From: CAIZWU01 sp942492905
GTDB taxonomy: Bacteria > Verrucomicrobiota > Verrucomicrobiia > Verrucomicrobiales > V1-33
Assembly: GCA_942492905.1 (NCBI GenBank)
Contig: OW818657.1
Coordinates: 4,216,001 to 4,280,000 of the forward strand
Direction of reading: 5' to 3'
Length of the DNA: 64,000 bases
This document shows, one piece after another, positions 47,255 through 55,379 of this stretch. Position numbers and translations under genes: made by a program. Positions within the stretch are counted from its first letter, which is position 1, and the number at the start of each line of letters is the position of its first letter. The notes under the pieces are model-generated. The model saw nothing but the letters and a program-made list of their open reading frames with translations, made no database searches and was not told the origin of the DNA.

Positions 47255-47983
47255 ATGCGTCTGCTGTTCTGCCTGCTTCTCTTCCCGTCCCTGCTTCTGG
47301 CCCAGGACGCCCCCCCTGCCCTCACCGAATACCAGGGCCGCACCATCGCCCAGACCATGCACTGGACCGGGGCCGAATGGCTGATGCGCGCCAACCGCGA
47401 ACAGGAGGAAAACGCCGCCCTGATGATCAAGGAACTCCGCATCCAGCCCGGCTGGACCATCAGCGATCTCGGCTGCGGGAATGGCTACCATGCCCTCACC
47501 ATGGCCGCCCTCACCGGGGAAAAAGGCACCATCCTCGCCGTCGATATCCAGCCGCAGATGCTCGACATGCTCTCCGCCCGCGCCACCAGCCGCGGTCTCA
47601 AAAATATCAAGACCATCCTCGGCAGCTATCACGATCCCAAATTGCCGCCCGCCTCCTGCGATCTCATCCTCCTCGTCGATGTCTATCACGAGTTCAGCCA
47701 CCCCGCCCACCAGCTCCGGGCCATGCACGCCGCTCTGAAACCCGAAGGCCGCGTCGCCCTCGTCGAATTCCGCGCCGAGGATAACAAAGTCCCCATCAAG
47801 CCCGAGCACAAAATGTCCAAAGACCAGATCCGCAAGGAATGGCTCCCCATGGGATTTGTGGTCGACCGGGAATTCGACGGCTTGCCCTGGCAGCACCTCA
47901 TCTTCTTCAAAAAAGCCCCCGCCCCTCCCGCCCCCGTCCTCCCCACGTCCCCTCCCGGACCACCCAAGCCCACCCCACCCTGA
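47255..47983 (+). CDS. Methyltransferase-fold protein with signal peptide
   Basis: 242 residues from ATG 47255. It begins with a clear export signal (MRLLFCLLLFPSLLLAQDAPP) and continues with a class I methyltransferase domain: MHWTGAEWLMRANREQEEN, ISDLGCGNGYHALTMAAL (motif I), ILAVDIQPQMLDML (motif II), DLILLVDVYHEFSHP and HAALKPEGRVALVEFRAED. The C-terminus is proline-rich (APAPPAPVLPTSPPGPP). SAM is not known to be plentiful outside the cytoplasm, so the location is puzzling. The relatives I recall are also annotated with signal peptides. Substrate unknown. Confidence 0.85.
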   Translation: MRLLFCLLLFPSLLLAQDAPPALTEYQGRTIAQTMHWTGAEWLMRANREQEENAALMIKELRIQPGWTISDLGCGNGYHALTMAALTGEKGTILAVDIQPQMLDMLSARATSRGLKNIKTILGSYHDPKLPPASCDLILLVDVYHEFSHPAHQLRAMHAALKPEGRVALVEFRAEDNKVPIKPEHKMSKDQIRKEWLPMGFVVDREFDGLPWQHLIFFKKAPAPPAPVLPTSPPGPPKPTPP

Positions 47984-47998
47984 CCAGACAAAGCCAAC

Positions 47999-48607
47999 TC
48001 ATTCGTCTCGTTTTGGCGGAAAGAGTGCGCGCCGGAGGTCCGCCAGTAGCCCCTCCCATCGACCTGTGTTCCAGGACCATTCCCATAGTGAAGCGTCGAA
48101 CTCGTATGAGAGGCGCGATGCAAGGTCAGGCTTTTTGCTGGCCAGTCGCCTGACGAAGGCTTGCTCCTCCTTCACGCAGAGTTGCTCAATACGGAGTCGG
48201 TGCTCCGGCGTATACTGAATTCCGCGGGAGCGAATCCCGCCATGGGTTGCTTCGTGAACAAGGACAAGTGCATTCCATCCAACGAGGAACTCCAAATCCT
48301 CCGCCGAAGACAGTTCCCTGACGTCGATGGCGCACGTTCGCGTGCCGTGCTGATACTCGGCCGCCGTATGAGGGTTTAGCCTGGTGTAGACGATCCACGA
48401 AAGGCGCCTCCGAACCCGCGCATAACGATAGGGGTCCGTCTGTTTGAGAAGCCGAAGCGCGGCGAGAATCACCTCCCGGAAATGAGGCGTCCGGTTTGAG
48501 GGATTGCGGGGGTCGGCTAAAATAATCCCGTCAAACCGTGCAACTTCGCAGGAGCGCAGAATCCACAGCTGCGCCTTCGTGGAAAGATAACCTAATAACG
48601 CTTTCAT
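47999..48607 (-). CDS. Putative small metallopeptidase-like protein (HEATH motif)
   Basis: 202 residues, no signal peptide. It contains LVLVHEATHGGIRSRGIQYTPEH, an HExxH zinc-binding motif followed by a conserved-looking glycine, as in many small zincin families, with a downstream acidic LRIEQLCVKEEQAF that could supply a third ligand. A basic N-terminal half (RYARVRRRLSWIVYTRLNP) is unassigned. I do not recognise a named family, so protease activity is an inference from the motif. Convergent with the exported methyltransferase gene, 15 bp apart; the accessory region starts here. Confidence 0.55.
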   Translation of the reverse strand: MKALLGYLSTKAQLWILRSCEVARFDGIILADPRNPSNRTPHFREVILAALRLLKQTDPYRYARVRRRLSWIVYTRLNPHTAAEYQHGTRTCAIDVRELSSAEDLEFLVGWNALVLVHEATHGGIRSRGIQYTPEHRLRIEQLCVKEEQAFVRRLASKKPDLASRLSYEFDASLWEWSWNTGRWEGLLADLRRALFPPKRDE

Positions 48608-48786
48608 TGACTATGCCGCCGGGGATCGCCTGGGGTTCTCATCGCGTCTGGACCCTACGTCCAAGCGGTGCCGGCCGCCGGGGCGGGGGTGCGCGTGGAG
48701 TCGGGATGCCGGGTTCGAGTTACGGAAAGCATTTGCTGCAAAAAGGCAAAACATGGGACTGGTTTGTCCGGGTGTCCAGTCCCCGG
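48608..48786. other. Intergenic region with possible terminator hairpin
   Basis: No gene. At 48755-48783 an inverted repeat (GGGACTGG / CCAGTCCC, 13-base loop) lies just after the stop of the leftward monooxygenase-like gene. A T-rich stretch follows in the leftward direction (TGTTTTGCCTTTTT). It may act as a terminator for that gene; the T-run is not immediately next to the stem, so the call is tentative. Confidence 0.4.
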
Positions 48787-49134
48787 CTAGGCGTCGCGGG
48801 TGTTACCATAGGCACGTTGCACGTGGCTGATCCGGAGGTGGTATTCGGAATACCACAGACTCTTTCCCGCTTCCTGGGCGGATTGATGCTCTGTCTCCTG
48901 CTTCCAGGCGGAGATGGCTTCGAGACTGCTCCAGTAGGAAACGGTGATGCCAAACCCGTCCGGGCCGCGAACGGTCTCAATGCCCAGAAAGCCTGGCTGC
49001 TGTGCCGCAAGCTCGACCATGCGGTCAGCCACGTGGCCGTAGCCCCGGTCACCGGCAGTGCGCTGGGAGGTGAAGATGACCGCATAATACGGCGGCTCCG
49101 GGGTAGCGGCGAAAGAGCTGCTCGGTGATGACAT
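48787..49134 (-). CDS. Antibiotic biosynthesis monooxygenase (ABM)-fold protein
   Basis: 115 residues. A single ABM/ferredoxin-like domain: YYAVIFTSQRTAGDRGYGHVADRMVELAAQQPGFLGIETVRG, then FGITVSYWSSLEAISAWKQETEHQSAQEAGK and WYSEYHLRISHVQRAYG. The pattern (strand-helix-strand with QPGFLG and YW.SLEAI..WK) is that of small YdhR/ABM-like monooxygenases or quinol oxidases. Substrate unknown; such genes often stand alone. Confidence 0.85.
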   Translation of the reverse strand: MSSPSSSFAATPEPPYYAVIFTSQRTAGDRGYGHVADRMVELAAQQPGFLGIETVRGPDGFGITVSYWSSLEAISAWKQETEHQSAQEAGKSLWYSEYHLRISHVQRAYGNTRDA

Positions 49135-49293
49135 GGGTTAAATCAAAACGGGGAAATGGGAGCCCACGGATCGCACGGATTGAACTGATAATCACGGATT
49201 TAGAAAACGATCATCCGTCGCCTTGGTGTCATTTGCCTTCGGCTGTCTCCGCTGAGCTCCGGCTGTGGCCCGTCAGCATTCTTTTCAGGTGGG

Positions 49294-49722
49294 TCATCCC
49301 AAAGGAAAGTCAGGGGTCTCGCCAACGACGGTGATCTCCGGATCAGCCTCGCAGACCGTGCGGATGCTCTGGTGAAGTCTCTCCACCTCTGGCGTGGTAT
49401 CCACGAATCGGAATTGCCGCCAATTCCAACGCCTGCCTTTGGGAGTCGAGACCGTCACGCAGAGGTCAAGCTCATCGGAATCTCCGATACGCGATCCGTA
49501 GATGCAGAGGCCACAGGGGAAAGGAAGTCCCGCGACCGTGACCCACCAGCCCCAATCCTCGCACACCACCACCGGAGTCTGGTATCCGCGCCGGGACAGC
49601 CCCGACTGCAGAAACTGCGCAAAGGCCTTCCCATACATGCCCTCGTTCACCAGCTCCTCATCCTCCCCCGGCATCACCTCGAGTTTGGGTGAACGAATCT
49701 GGATAAAGGAGTTACTGTTCAT
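49294..49722 (-). CDS. Hypothetical small protein with ED-W-GWW motif
   Basis: 142 residues from ATG 49722 (MNSNSFIQIRSPKLEVMPGE). No named domain. Features: PGEDEELVNEGMYGKAFAQFLQSGLSRRGYQTPVVVCEDWGWWVTVAG, a glycine-rich strand LCIYGSRIGDSDELDLCVTV, and a helical C-terminus. I recall similar uncharacterised proteins with LQ..L...GY....ED.GW scattered in Gram-negative bacteria, often in mobile or toxin-immunity contexts, but no function is established. Confidence 0.6.
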   Translation of the reverse strand: MNSNSFIQIRSPKLEVMPGEDEELVNEGMYGKAFAQFLQSGLSRRGYQTPVVVCEDWGWWVTVAGLPFPCGLCIYGSRIGDSDELDLCVTVSTPKGRRWNWRQFRFVDTTPEVERLHQSIRTVCEADPEITVVGETPDFPLG

Positions 49723-49785
49723 GGAATCAAAGTCTGAAACGGTGCCTCGGCCGGATGTTGATCGGGTTGTCCGTTGAATCATGAA

Positions 49786-50107
49786 TTGGTTCCGCCCCTT
49801 CGCAGGCCTGGAGACCTCATGACCAGGCGATCACGGACGCGCAGCGACAGCCAGGCTATGAGTCCCGTCAGGCCACTGGCCACAGCAAGGAGCCAGGTTC
49901 AATTTGAGCGGCTTCAGATTCGGGGATCGACCGGGTCAATCGCCTGACATCCCGGTCCACGGAATTGGATCGAATCAGGGTGCCCACAACGGTCGCGGAA
50001 AAGATCAACGCGGAGAACGTTGAGACATCGGAAACGGATGAGGTCGCAATCATACTCATGGTGAGCCTAGGTTTCATTTTGCACCACTGCAAGCCCAGGC
50101 TCCTCAA
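49786..50107 (-). pseudogene. Probable frameshifted small membrane protein gene
   Basis: The first part reads TFSALIFSATVVGTLIRSNSVDRDVRRL in one frame and stops at 49868. The neighbouring frame continues with a second hydrophobic stretch (LLAVASGLTGLIAWLSLRVRDRL) that ends just before the next gene. Joining the two frames near 49885 gives a plausible two-helix protein. Low confidence because no family is recognised. The rest of 49723-50224, up to the insertion sequence, holds nothing else that I can support. Confidence 0.3.
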
Positions 50108-50224
50108 CGAACCGCGAAATCACTCCCGGGGAAAGCCGTCCACGAATCGTTCAGCCACCGTTATCGCCGGGGCCACGCCCGATGATACCCAGGGTCATTC
50201 GGCCTTTATTTGCGGAGGGTACTC

Positions 50225-51667
50225 CTAGGAGCCTGTTGAAAAAACCGCATTTCCGCCGGCCGGTATGAAGATTGGAAAATGCCAGGTGTGAGGCCGCGCG
50301 GGGACGGGATTTTCCTGCCAAGAGCGGTGAGGAGAGGCGGCGGGGCGGAAATACCCGTCCAGGCACTCCCGCAGCCAACGGATGACAGCCAAAGCGGCCG
50401 CTTTGGCGGCAGCGGCCTGCCGCGGGGTGCCCACTCCGGTCAATTTCCGCAGGATGAGCCCAAGGTTGAATCCGATGTTGGCACACAGATAACGTTTGTT
50501 GATGTTGTCCAGTCCCCGCAGGGTGGTGCGCCGCTGGCCGCCACTATCAAGGACATGGGCGAAGCTGCGTTCGATCTTTTCCCCTCTCTTTTTGAGCAGG
50601 GCCTTGCCGCTCCGGCTGGCCACGGCGCGGGCGGCTTTGACCACGGCAGCACGGGCTTCCGGGGCCAGTCTGTCAAGGTTGCGGCGCAGGGCATGGGCAT
50701 CGCCGATGATGGTGCGCACGCCAAGCTCATGCTGGATGATGGCCAGCTCTGCAGGATCGTGAAAGCCTTTGTCGGTGGTGACACTTTTGACGTGCGAGCG
50801 GCCTTCCTGCGATGGCTGGCCGTGCAGATCCTCCACCAGTTCCGCAGCTTCGACGACGCGCGTGGACAGGTCCTCACTGTCGCCCGCATCACCAGGACGG
50901 ACTTCGGCGGCGACGATGGCCCCGCTGTCCAGATCCACGATGTGCTCCGGTTTATGCAGCATGTCGCAGGCTCCATGCTTGGTGCGGCCGATTTTGGCGT
51001 CAGGATCAGAAGGGTTGTGCCACTCGGCATTGGAGGTCTTGCGGCCCTCCCGGCGGCGGTCAAACCGGGCCACCGCAGCAGGGTCATCAGGGTCCACCCC
51101 GGCGGCCCGGGCCAGTTCCCTGACGTAATCGCGGTAGCTCTCCGCGGTGTTGCGCCGCACCAGCCCGCTCAGGCTGGCATTGGCTTCCATGTCACTGCTG
51201 TCGATTCCCAGATGCCGTCCTTTGAGCAGGCCATGGGCGCGCAGGCCGTCGAGTACGACTTCATGCGCGGCGGTGAAGGCCTCCTGCGGCAGACGCTGCC
51301 GGAAGACTGTGAAACTGGAGTGGTCGGGAGTTTCCTCCGTCAGGCTGTAGCCCAGAAACCGCCGCAGCGTCAGGCTGTCCGAAAAGCGGGCGGCGATGCC
51401 GCGGTCGCTGGGGAGACCTTCCAGAAAACCCACCATCATCATCTTGAAGAAGACGGCGGGATCAATCGGCGGGCGGCCCGTGCGGCGGCCTCCGGCCTTG
51501 TAATAGGGTTCGCAGATCCGGTGGATCTGACCGGTGAAATCCATCCCCTCCAGCATCTTTTGCAGCCGGGCATAAAAATGGTCCTTCGGCCCCCGGGTGA
51601 GCTTGGCAGTGGGCACCCATAATTCTCCCTGTTGGATCTGCTGGTCCTGGCGGCGGAATTTCCCCAT
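50225..51667 (-). CDS. IS1182-type DDE transposase
   Basis: 480 residues. N-terminal DUF772-type region (GRRTGRPPIDPAVFFKMMM, YSLTEETPDHSSFTVFRQRL), then the DDE catalytic core: first Asp in LGIDSSDMEAN, second in VTTDKGFHDPAEL, and the Glu in KIERSFAHVLDSGG with the family YLCANIGFNLGLILRKL. The gene appears intact. Its TAG stop (50225-50227) is 1 bp outside the left inverted repeat, meaning the flanking DNA supplies the stop codon. Confidence 0.92.
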   Translation of the reverse strand: MGKFRRQDQQIQQGELWVPTAKLTRGPKDHFYARLQKMLEGMDFTGQIHRICEPYYKAGGRRTGRPPIDPAVFFKMMMVGFLEGLPSDRGIAARFSDSLTLRRFLGYSLTEETPDHSSFTVFRQRLPQEAFTAAHEVVLDGLRAHGLLKGRHLGIDSSDMEANASLSGLVRRNTAESYRDYVRELARAAGVDPDDPAAVARFDRRREGRKTSNAEWHNPSDPDAKIGRTKHGACDMLHKPEHIVDLDSGAIVAAEVRPGDAGDSEDLSTRVVEAAELVEDLHGQPSQEGRSHVKSVTTDKGFHDPAELAIIQHELGVRTIIGDAHALRRNLDRLAPEARAAVVKAARAVASRSGKALLKKRGEKIERSFAHVLDSGGQRRTTLRGLDNINKRYLCANIGFNLGLILRKLTGVGTPRQAAAAKAAALAVIRWLRECLDGYFRPAASPHRSWQENPVPARPHTWHFPIFIPAGGNAVFSTGS

Positions 51668-51740
51668 GCCCGTGATCCTGCCAGGTTTTACACGGACCTC
51701 CAGGAAAAAGTTGCCGGACCAGGATTTTTCAACAGGCTCT
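50229..51740 (-). mobile_element. IS1182-like insertion sequence
   Basis: 1.5 kb element bounded by 18-bp inverted repeats that differ at one base: left GAGCCTGTTGAAAAAACC (50229-50246), right its complement at 51722-51739. A TAG is present immediately outside each end (50226-50228 and 51741-51743), a candidate 3-bp target duplication; a 4-bp reading (CTAG/TTAG) has one mismatch. It contains one intact transposase gene that fills almost the whole element. It sits exactly on the stop codon of the MazG-like gene. Confidence 0.85.
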
Positions 51741-52090
51741 TAGGGGGACGAATCTGGTGGATGCGAGCCTTTCAATTGCTGCTCTGTCTTCGTCAGAAAT
51801 GATTGCAGCGCGGTCTCGGCGTCGATCTCCATTCGCCCGGCGAGCACAATCAGCCACCAGATGCACTCACCAAGTTTATGCTCCAGGTCATGCCCCTCCC
51901 CGCTCTCTACAGGCCAGCGGTCCTGATGTGCCATCGTAAGCCGGCCGACGAGACCGGCGTCGGTCAGGAAGGCCAGGGCGTCTTCCTCTGTCGTCCATTT
52001 GCTGCCATGATGCTGCAACTCCAGACTATGATAGAGGTCCCGGATCTTCTGCGACCTCGAAACTGCTTCGCTAAAGAGCATTTTCTTCAT
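51740..52090 (-). CDS. MazG-like nucleotide pyrophosphohydrolase-domain protein
   Basis: 116 residues from ATG 52090 (MKKMLFSEAVSRSQKIRD). The helical core LTDAGLVGRLTMAHQDRW ... DLEHKLGECIWWLIVLAGRMEIDAETAL matches small MazG-like proteins, which hydrolyse nucleoside triphosphates or derivatives. The usual EExxD-type metal ligands are only partly evident. The insertion sequence lies on its last codon: the stop is now TAA using the terminal base of the element, where the uninterrupted target would have read TAG. The protein is therefore unchanged. Confidence 0.75.
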   Translation of the reverse strand: MKKMLFSEAVSRSQKIRDLYHSLELQHHGSKWTTEEDALAFLTDAGLVGRLTMAHQDRWPVESGEGHDLEHKLGECIWWLIVLAGRMEIDAETALQSFLTKTEQQLKGSHPPDSSP

Positions 52091-52157
52091 TGGATGGATG
52101 GAGTGATCAGAGCGGAGCGGGGTTGTCACCACCGCTTTGTTCGTTCTGGTTGTTGGA

Positions 52158-52868
52158 TTAGCGCTTCTCATCTGGCTTCAAGATCGCCCCCATCCAAGTG
52201 GTGAAATTTGTCATGAAGTCTGGAGGGCGAGTATGCTTCGAGACGCCTTCGTATAGCTTAAGGGTGACCGTTGCACCCAAGACCTTCTCCAAATGTTCTG
52301 CATAAGCCTTCGTCAGTCCAACGTTACCCTCGTGCTCATCGGCACCACAAAAGCAGAAGTAAACCTGTGTCGCATGAAGTGGCAACTTCTGCTCTGAAGC
52401 CTTCGGTGATCCCATGCCTCCAGGCGACATCAAAATCGCTCCTCGATATGAATCTGGATACAACGTAGAGAGATCGGCTGCGACGATCGCTCCCTGAGAG
52501 AAGCCGAACAAACCAACTTGCTTCAAGTCCACCTTCAGCCCCTTCGTAAGCACCCTGAGCCTGTCCTGAATGTATGCGTGATCTGCCACTGGCTCTTCGC
52601 ACCACTGTTGGGTCTCATCGCCAAGATCGGTGGTAGCAGGAAAACCAATGATGACTGCTCCGAGCGCATCAGCGTGCTTTTGCATCGCCTCGGCAGTCTC
52701 ACCCGGAAAATAGCCATCGGGGGAATAGCCACGATAACCGTGAAGCCAGACTGCCACCGGCAGAGGCTCGGTGGCTCCCGTGGGAACGAACCTGAAATGC
52801 TTTGGCTTGGCCGCCTCCGAGACAACGGCAAGGAGGAGACAGACTACCGCAACGAGGAATGGTTTCAT
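52158..52868 (-). CDS. Exported alpha/beta hydrolase (carboxylesterase/phospholipase type)
   Basis: 236 residues from ATG 52868. Signal peptide MKPFLVAVVCLLLAVVSEAA. Hydrolase features: PVAVWLHGYRGYSPDGYFPG (oxyanion region), nucleophile elbow GLFGFSQGAIVAAD (GxSxG), an acid candidate in CFCGADEHEG and a late His in SKHTRPPDF. It resembles the carboxylesterase/phospholipase PF02230 group. Its stop (TAA) is followed within 2 bases on the coding strand by ATCCAAC, a perfect RYYYAAC core, so it may once have been a cassette gene; the rest of an attC is not convincing there. Confidence 0.8.
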   Translation of the reverse strand: MKPFLVAVVCLLLAVVSEAAKPKHFRFVPTGATEPLPVAVWLHGYRGYSPDGYFPGETAEAMQKHADALGAVIIGFPATTDLGDETQQWCEEPVADHAYIQDRLRVLTKGLKVDLKQVGLFGFSQGAIVAADLSTLYPDSYRGAILMSPGGMGSPKASEQKLPLHATQVYFCFCGADEHEGNVGLTKAYAEHLEKVLGATVTLKLYEGVSKHTRPPDFMTNFTTWMGAILKPDEKR

Positions 52869-52897
52869 GCTGGAATGGCGAGTGGCATTTTTAGCTA

Positions 52898-52978
52898 GTC
52901 GGACGTCCCGGATCAGGCGACCGCGAGTGGGAATCTTGAATGATGCCATTCGAGCCATTGCCTGCATCCGTTTTCGCC
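52898..52978 (-). repeat. attC-like recombination site 1 (partly degraded)
   Basis: On the minus strand: GGCGAA, then CGGATGCAGGCAATGGC, a loop, GCGGTCGCCTGATCCG and CGTCCGAC. The inner arms pair with one extra base (the G of GGATGC) unpaired, as in integron attC L boxes. The outer boxes are worn: the R' core GTT reads GTC. The R'' GGCGAA matches the complement of the cassette start TTCGCC of the gene just upstream. It separates the 173-codon gene from the hydrolase gene. Confidence 0.7.
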
Positions 52979-53012
52979 TTTGGTTGGCCGGTGAATGTTC
53001 ATGAGGTGATGG

Positions 53013-53534
53013 CTAGATGTTTCCCTCAAAAGGGGCTCTGATCCAGTAGATAAACACATCTGCTCCTGTGACCTCAATGAAAATGTCGTCCGACTGGAGG
53101 TCGAGCTGAGTCAGTTTGCCGGAGGGAACCGATCTCTGAGGGTTCCACCACGATGGCAGATGAGTCGCCCAGGAAGGAAGAGACTTGAGTCCGCCTGCCG
53201 CCACACCACGGAGATGCTGGGAAAGCGGCGCATCTGCAACTCTCGCCCGATAAAACACAAAGTAGCCCCAAGGGTCCCGTCCGACGGGCGAAGGGTCCTG
53301 CCACTCAACGCGCTGGATGCCAACCGGCTCGATCAAAGGAGAATCGGGACAAAGCCAGACATCACTCGACAGTGTCTGGCGGTCCAGACGATCCGGCGAA
53401 CTGACAACCCACTTTCTGGAGAGCATCTGAGGGCCGCTGTCTGCAAACAAGTAATGCCATGCAGCAGCACCGATCACGACGAAGCAAATCATCCCCGTGC
53501 AAATCCCCGCGAAAATGGCCTTAGGGCGGGTCAT
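53013..53534 (-). CDS. Orphan cassette gene, single-span membrane protein
   Basis: 173 residues starting about 20 bp after the R' core of attC-like site 2 and ending about 35 bp before site 1, the layout expected for a one-gene cassette. One N-terminal membrane helix (AIFAGICTGMICFVVIGAAAWHYLF), then a soluble domain with VEWQDPSPVGRDPWGYFVFYRARVADAP. No known family. Confidence 0.7.
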   Translation of the reverse strand: MTRPKAIFAGICTGMICFVVIGAAAWHYLFADSGPQMLSRKWVVSSPDRLDRQTLSSDVWLCPDSPLIEPVGIQRVEWQDPSPVGRDPWGYFVFYRARVADAPLSQHLRGVAAGGLKSLPSWATHLPSWWNPQRSVPSGKLTQLDLQSDDIFIEVTGADVFIYWIRAPFEGNI

Positions 53535-53549
53535 GGCGCTCCGTGGTTG

Positions 53550-53633
53550 GGCGAACGCTTCGGATCAGGCGACGGCGAGCAGGAAGCGTCGATGATGCCA
53601 TTCGATCCGTGGCCCGCATCCGCTAGGTTTGAC
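53550..53633 (-). repeat. attC-like recombination site 2
   Basis: On the minus strand: GTCAAAC (R''-like), CGGATGCGGGCCACGG, loop, CGCCGTCGCCTGATCCG, then GCGTTCGCC (R'). The L arms pair with the same unpaired extra G as in sites 1 and 3, and the loop contains TCGAATGGCATCAT as in site 1. It lies between two small leftward orphan genes. The R' core begins the next cassette. Confidence 0.75.
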
Positions 53634-53658
53634 CTTGGTTGGCCGTACTGGCTTTGCA

Positions 53659-54024
53659 TCATGCCAGTGCCATCCTCCTGTGATAGACCGCAAGTGCAGC
53701 GATGGTGGCTAGAATGGGGAGACTGGGGATCGCCAGAGACTGACAAAAGGGTGGCGAGGCTTTCGTGCCATCGATCTCGACAGCCTGGTAATCAATCCTG
53801 TAAACATGTGACGCAAATGCCAACCCAGCTAAACCAAAAATCATCCCAGCAAATGCAGTTGGGAGGAACCAAGCCGAGCGACGTCGGGCAACCAGAGAAG
53901 TCACCAACACAACGCAGGTCAACACGCAGCCAAGAATGAACGCGGCAAATGCATACTGCCACCAGATTTCCGGCAACTCATCGGACGCTGTGACTGTTGC
54001 GATAATGGATGGAAGAGGTAGCAT
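53659..54024 (-). CDS. Orphan cassette gene, multi-span membrane protein
   Basis: 121 residues with three or four hydrophobic helices (YAFAAFILGCVLTCVVLVTSLVA, FLPTAFAGMIFGLAGLAFA, AIPSLPILATIAALAVYHR). Ends 26 bp before attC-like site 2. A possible cassette boundary (ACGTTATTT) lies 30 bp before its ATG, but its own R'' does not match this well. No family recognised; small membrane proteins are common cassette cargo. Confidence 0.65.
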   Translation of the reverse strand: MLPLPSIIATVTASDELPEIWWQYAFAAFILGCVLTCVVLVTSLVARRRSAWFLPTAFAGMIFGLAGLAFASHVYRIDYQAVEIDGTKASPPFCQSLAIPSLPILATIAALAVYHRRMALA

Positions 54025-54073
54025 GACTCAAGTTTCCGGGAGGTTGAAATAACGTCTAAGATGAAGCTCAGGT

Positions 54074-54181
54074 TCAGGCCGGGCAGCAGGGGCGGCGAAA
54101 GCGGGCGAGTGATTTGGCGCGGGGGTGGTAGGAGAAGCGCTCAGTGGGAAGCGGCCAGAGGTCCGTTTGGATCGGCTTCAT
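54074..54181 (-). CDS. Possible 35-residue protein overlapping the upstream gene
   Basis: ATG overlaps the TGA of the 206-residue gene (ATGA). The product MKPIQTDLWPLPTERFSYHP... is basic and aromatic and ends in RRPCCPA. It may be a real small protein, a fragment of a longer lost gene, or chance. No family recognised. Confidence 0.25.
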   Translation of the reverse strand: MKPIQTDLWPLPTERFSYHPRAKSLARFRRPCCPA

Positions 54182-54798
54182 GGGTCCTGCGGTTGTTCTT
54201 CCACCTGTCGGTTTGAAGTGCGCCGTTTTTTGTGTCTGCGGGTTATCCATTTTACGCAAAAAAAGACGGGAACGCCAACTACAATCAATATCACCCAGAT
54301 TTCCATCGGAAGGATGTAGGTGAACTCGCGGCCCCGAAGCTGCATGAGTTCGGGCGCCTCCCCGGCGTTTCCATCCAAGGGGACAATTCCGTTTGGCAGG
54401 ACGACACGCCATGCCTGATCCCCGCCCTCGAGATAGGCGCGCACGCGTGTTCCCCTTGCCGGTATCGGGCGATGTCCGCCAACGGTAAAATACTCCAAGC
54501 CGCTTCTTCGATATCTGATTCTGAAGCACCGCGCTTCCAGTTGGTCGCCGGCAAGGTTTCCCTTTTCGACCTCCCCGACCCGCAATGTCAGGTAGATTCC
54601 CCAATCCGCATTCCCAAAACGAGGCTGGAACTCGGAGGGCTCGGATTCAGCACGAATGTGCTCAATGGTAGCGACGACGATCACCTCCGCCCGTTGCTGC
54701 AACTTTTCGACGGACAACGGCGCTATCGCCGCGAGGGCCGGCGAGTGCAGCATGGCGGTTGCGAGCAGTGATAGCAGGGAACCCGTCTTCATGTGCAT
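54178..54798 (-). CDS. Exported protein with C-terminal membrane anchor
   Basis: 206 residues (ATG 54798 or 54792). Signal peptide LLSLLATAMLHSPALAA, then a soluble domain with SVEKLQQRAEVIVVATIEHI and LTLRVGEVEKGNLAGDQLEARCF (an OB/beta-barrel-like pattern seen in small exported proteins). A C-terminal membrane helix follows (MEIWVILIVVGVPVFFCVKWI) and a basic cytoplasmic tail KKRRTSNRQ. Part of the run of leftward orphan genes. No named family. Confidence 0.65.
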   Translation of the reverse strand: MHMKTGSLLSLLATAMLHSPALAAIAPLSVEKLQQRAEVIVVATIEHIRAESEPSEFQPRFGNADWGIYLTLRVGEVEKGNLAGDQLEARCFRIRYRRSGLEYFTVGGHRPIPARGTRVRAYLEGGDQAWRVVLPNGIVPLDGNAGEAPELMQLRGREFTYILPMEIWVILIVVGVPVFFCVKWITRRHKKRRTSNRQVEEQPQDP

Positions 54799-54822
54799 AG
54801 GCCAGAGACAGAGCTCTTTATT

Positions 54823-55307
54823 TTACCAAGTGGTGTGTAGGGATTTCCATTTCAGGAGAGGTGAGCTGATTTGACGTGGAATATCTTGGCTGACGATTTC
54901 CAAGGCGGGCTCTTTGGCGAGGAAAAAAGTCAGGGGCAGAGTTTGGATCGGGGTGGTGAGTGGGGAGATGGGAAACTTCTGAGTGTTGGCACCGGCGGGA
55001 ACCAGCTCCAATTCGATCGGGGACCTTGTCACGGGTCGCCACGTCCAGGACTGAGTGCCCCTGCCAAATACATAAAGCTGATGCCCAGCAGCAGGCTTGG
55101 AATGGCCAGATCCCAAATCTCCACCAACTGGAGAGTTCTCGGCTCCCGAAAATTCCCAGCGCGGAACAGGTGCATGAGGAAATGCCAAAATGGAATCAGC
55201 GCGAACGTGATCCAGGCTTTTCGAAGCGAGTTTTGCCGGGTGGCGTCATCCAGCTTCGTGGCGAGGAATATCAGGGCGAGCAAATACGCAATAAGAATCC
55301 AGTTCAT
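54823..55307 (-). pseudogene. Membrane protein gene, probably frameshifted
   Basis: Starts MNWILIAYLLALIFLATKL and runs for 92 codons with three helices to a stop at 55029. The neighbouring frame, open from 55188, continues with coding-like sequence (WRPVTRSPIELELVPAG, LTFFLAKEPALEIVSQDI) to 54823. A single shift near 55050-55060 would join them into about 160 residues. Either the frame is broken, or two proteins overlap. A promoter-like motif lies 73-100 bp upstream. No family recognised. Confidence 0.45.
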
Positions 55308-55379
55308 GGTGGGGAGCGCTTGTTGATAGCCATTTGAACCATGGAGGGCCCTGGGGCTATAGGTTGGGGAGTCGGTTGA

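Noticed and set aside
48660..48740. tRNA-like T-arm sequence (GGGTTCGAG)
   Set aside because: No cloverleaf could be built around it; acceptor and anticodon arms are missing.
49140..49220. CACGGAT-type short direct repeats as a regulatory array
   Set aside because: Only a few imperfect units; resembles common low-complexity intergenic sequence, insufficient for a call.
52091..52157. Possible fourth attC between the hydrolase and MazG-like genes
   Set aside because: ATCCAAC fits the R'' consensus right after the hydrolase stop, but there is no GTT core before the MazG start and the inner arms do not pair convincingly. Left as an unproven remnant.
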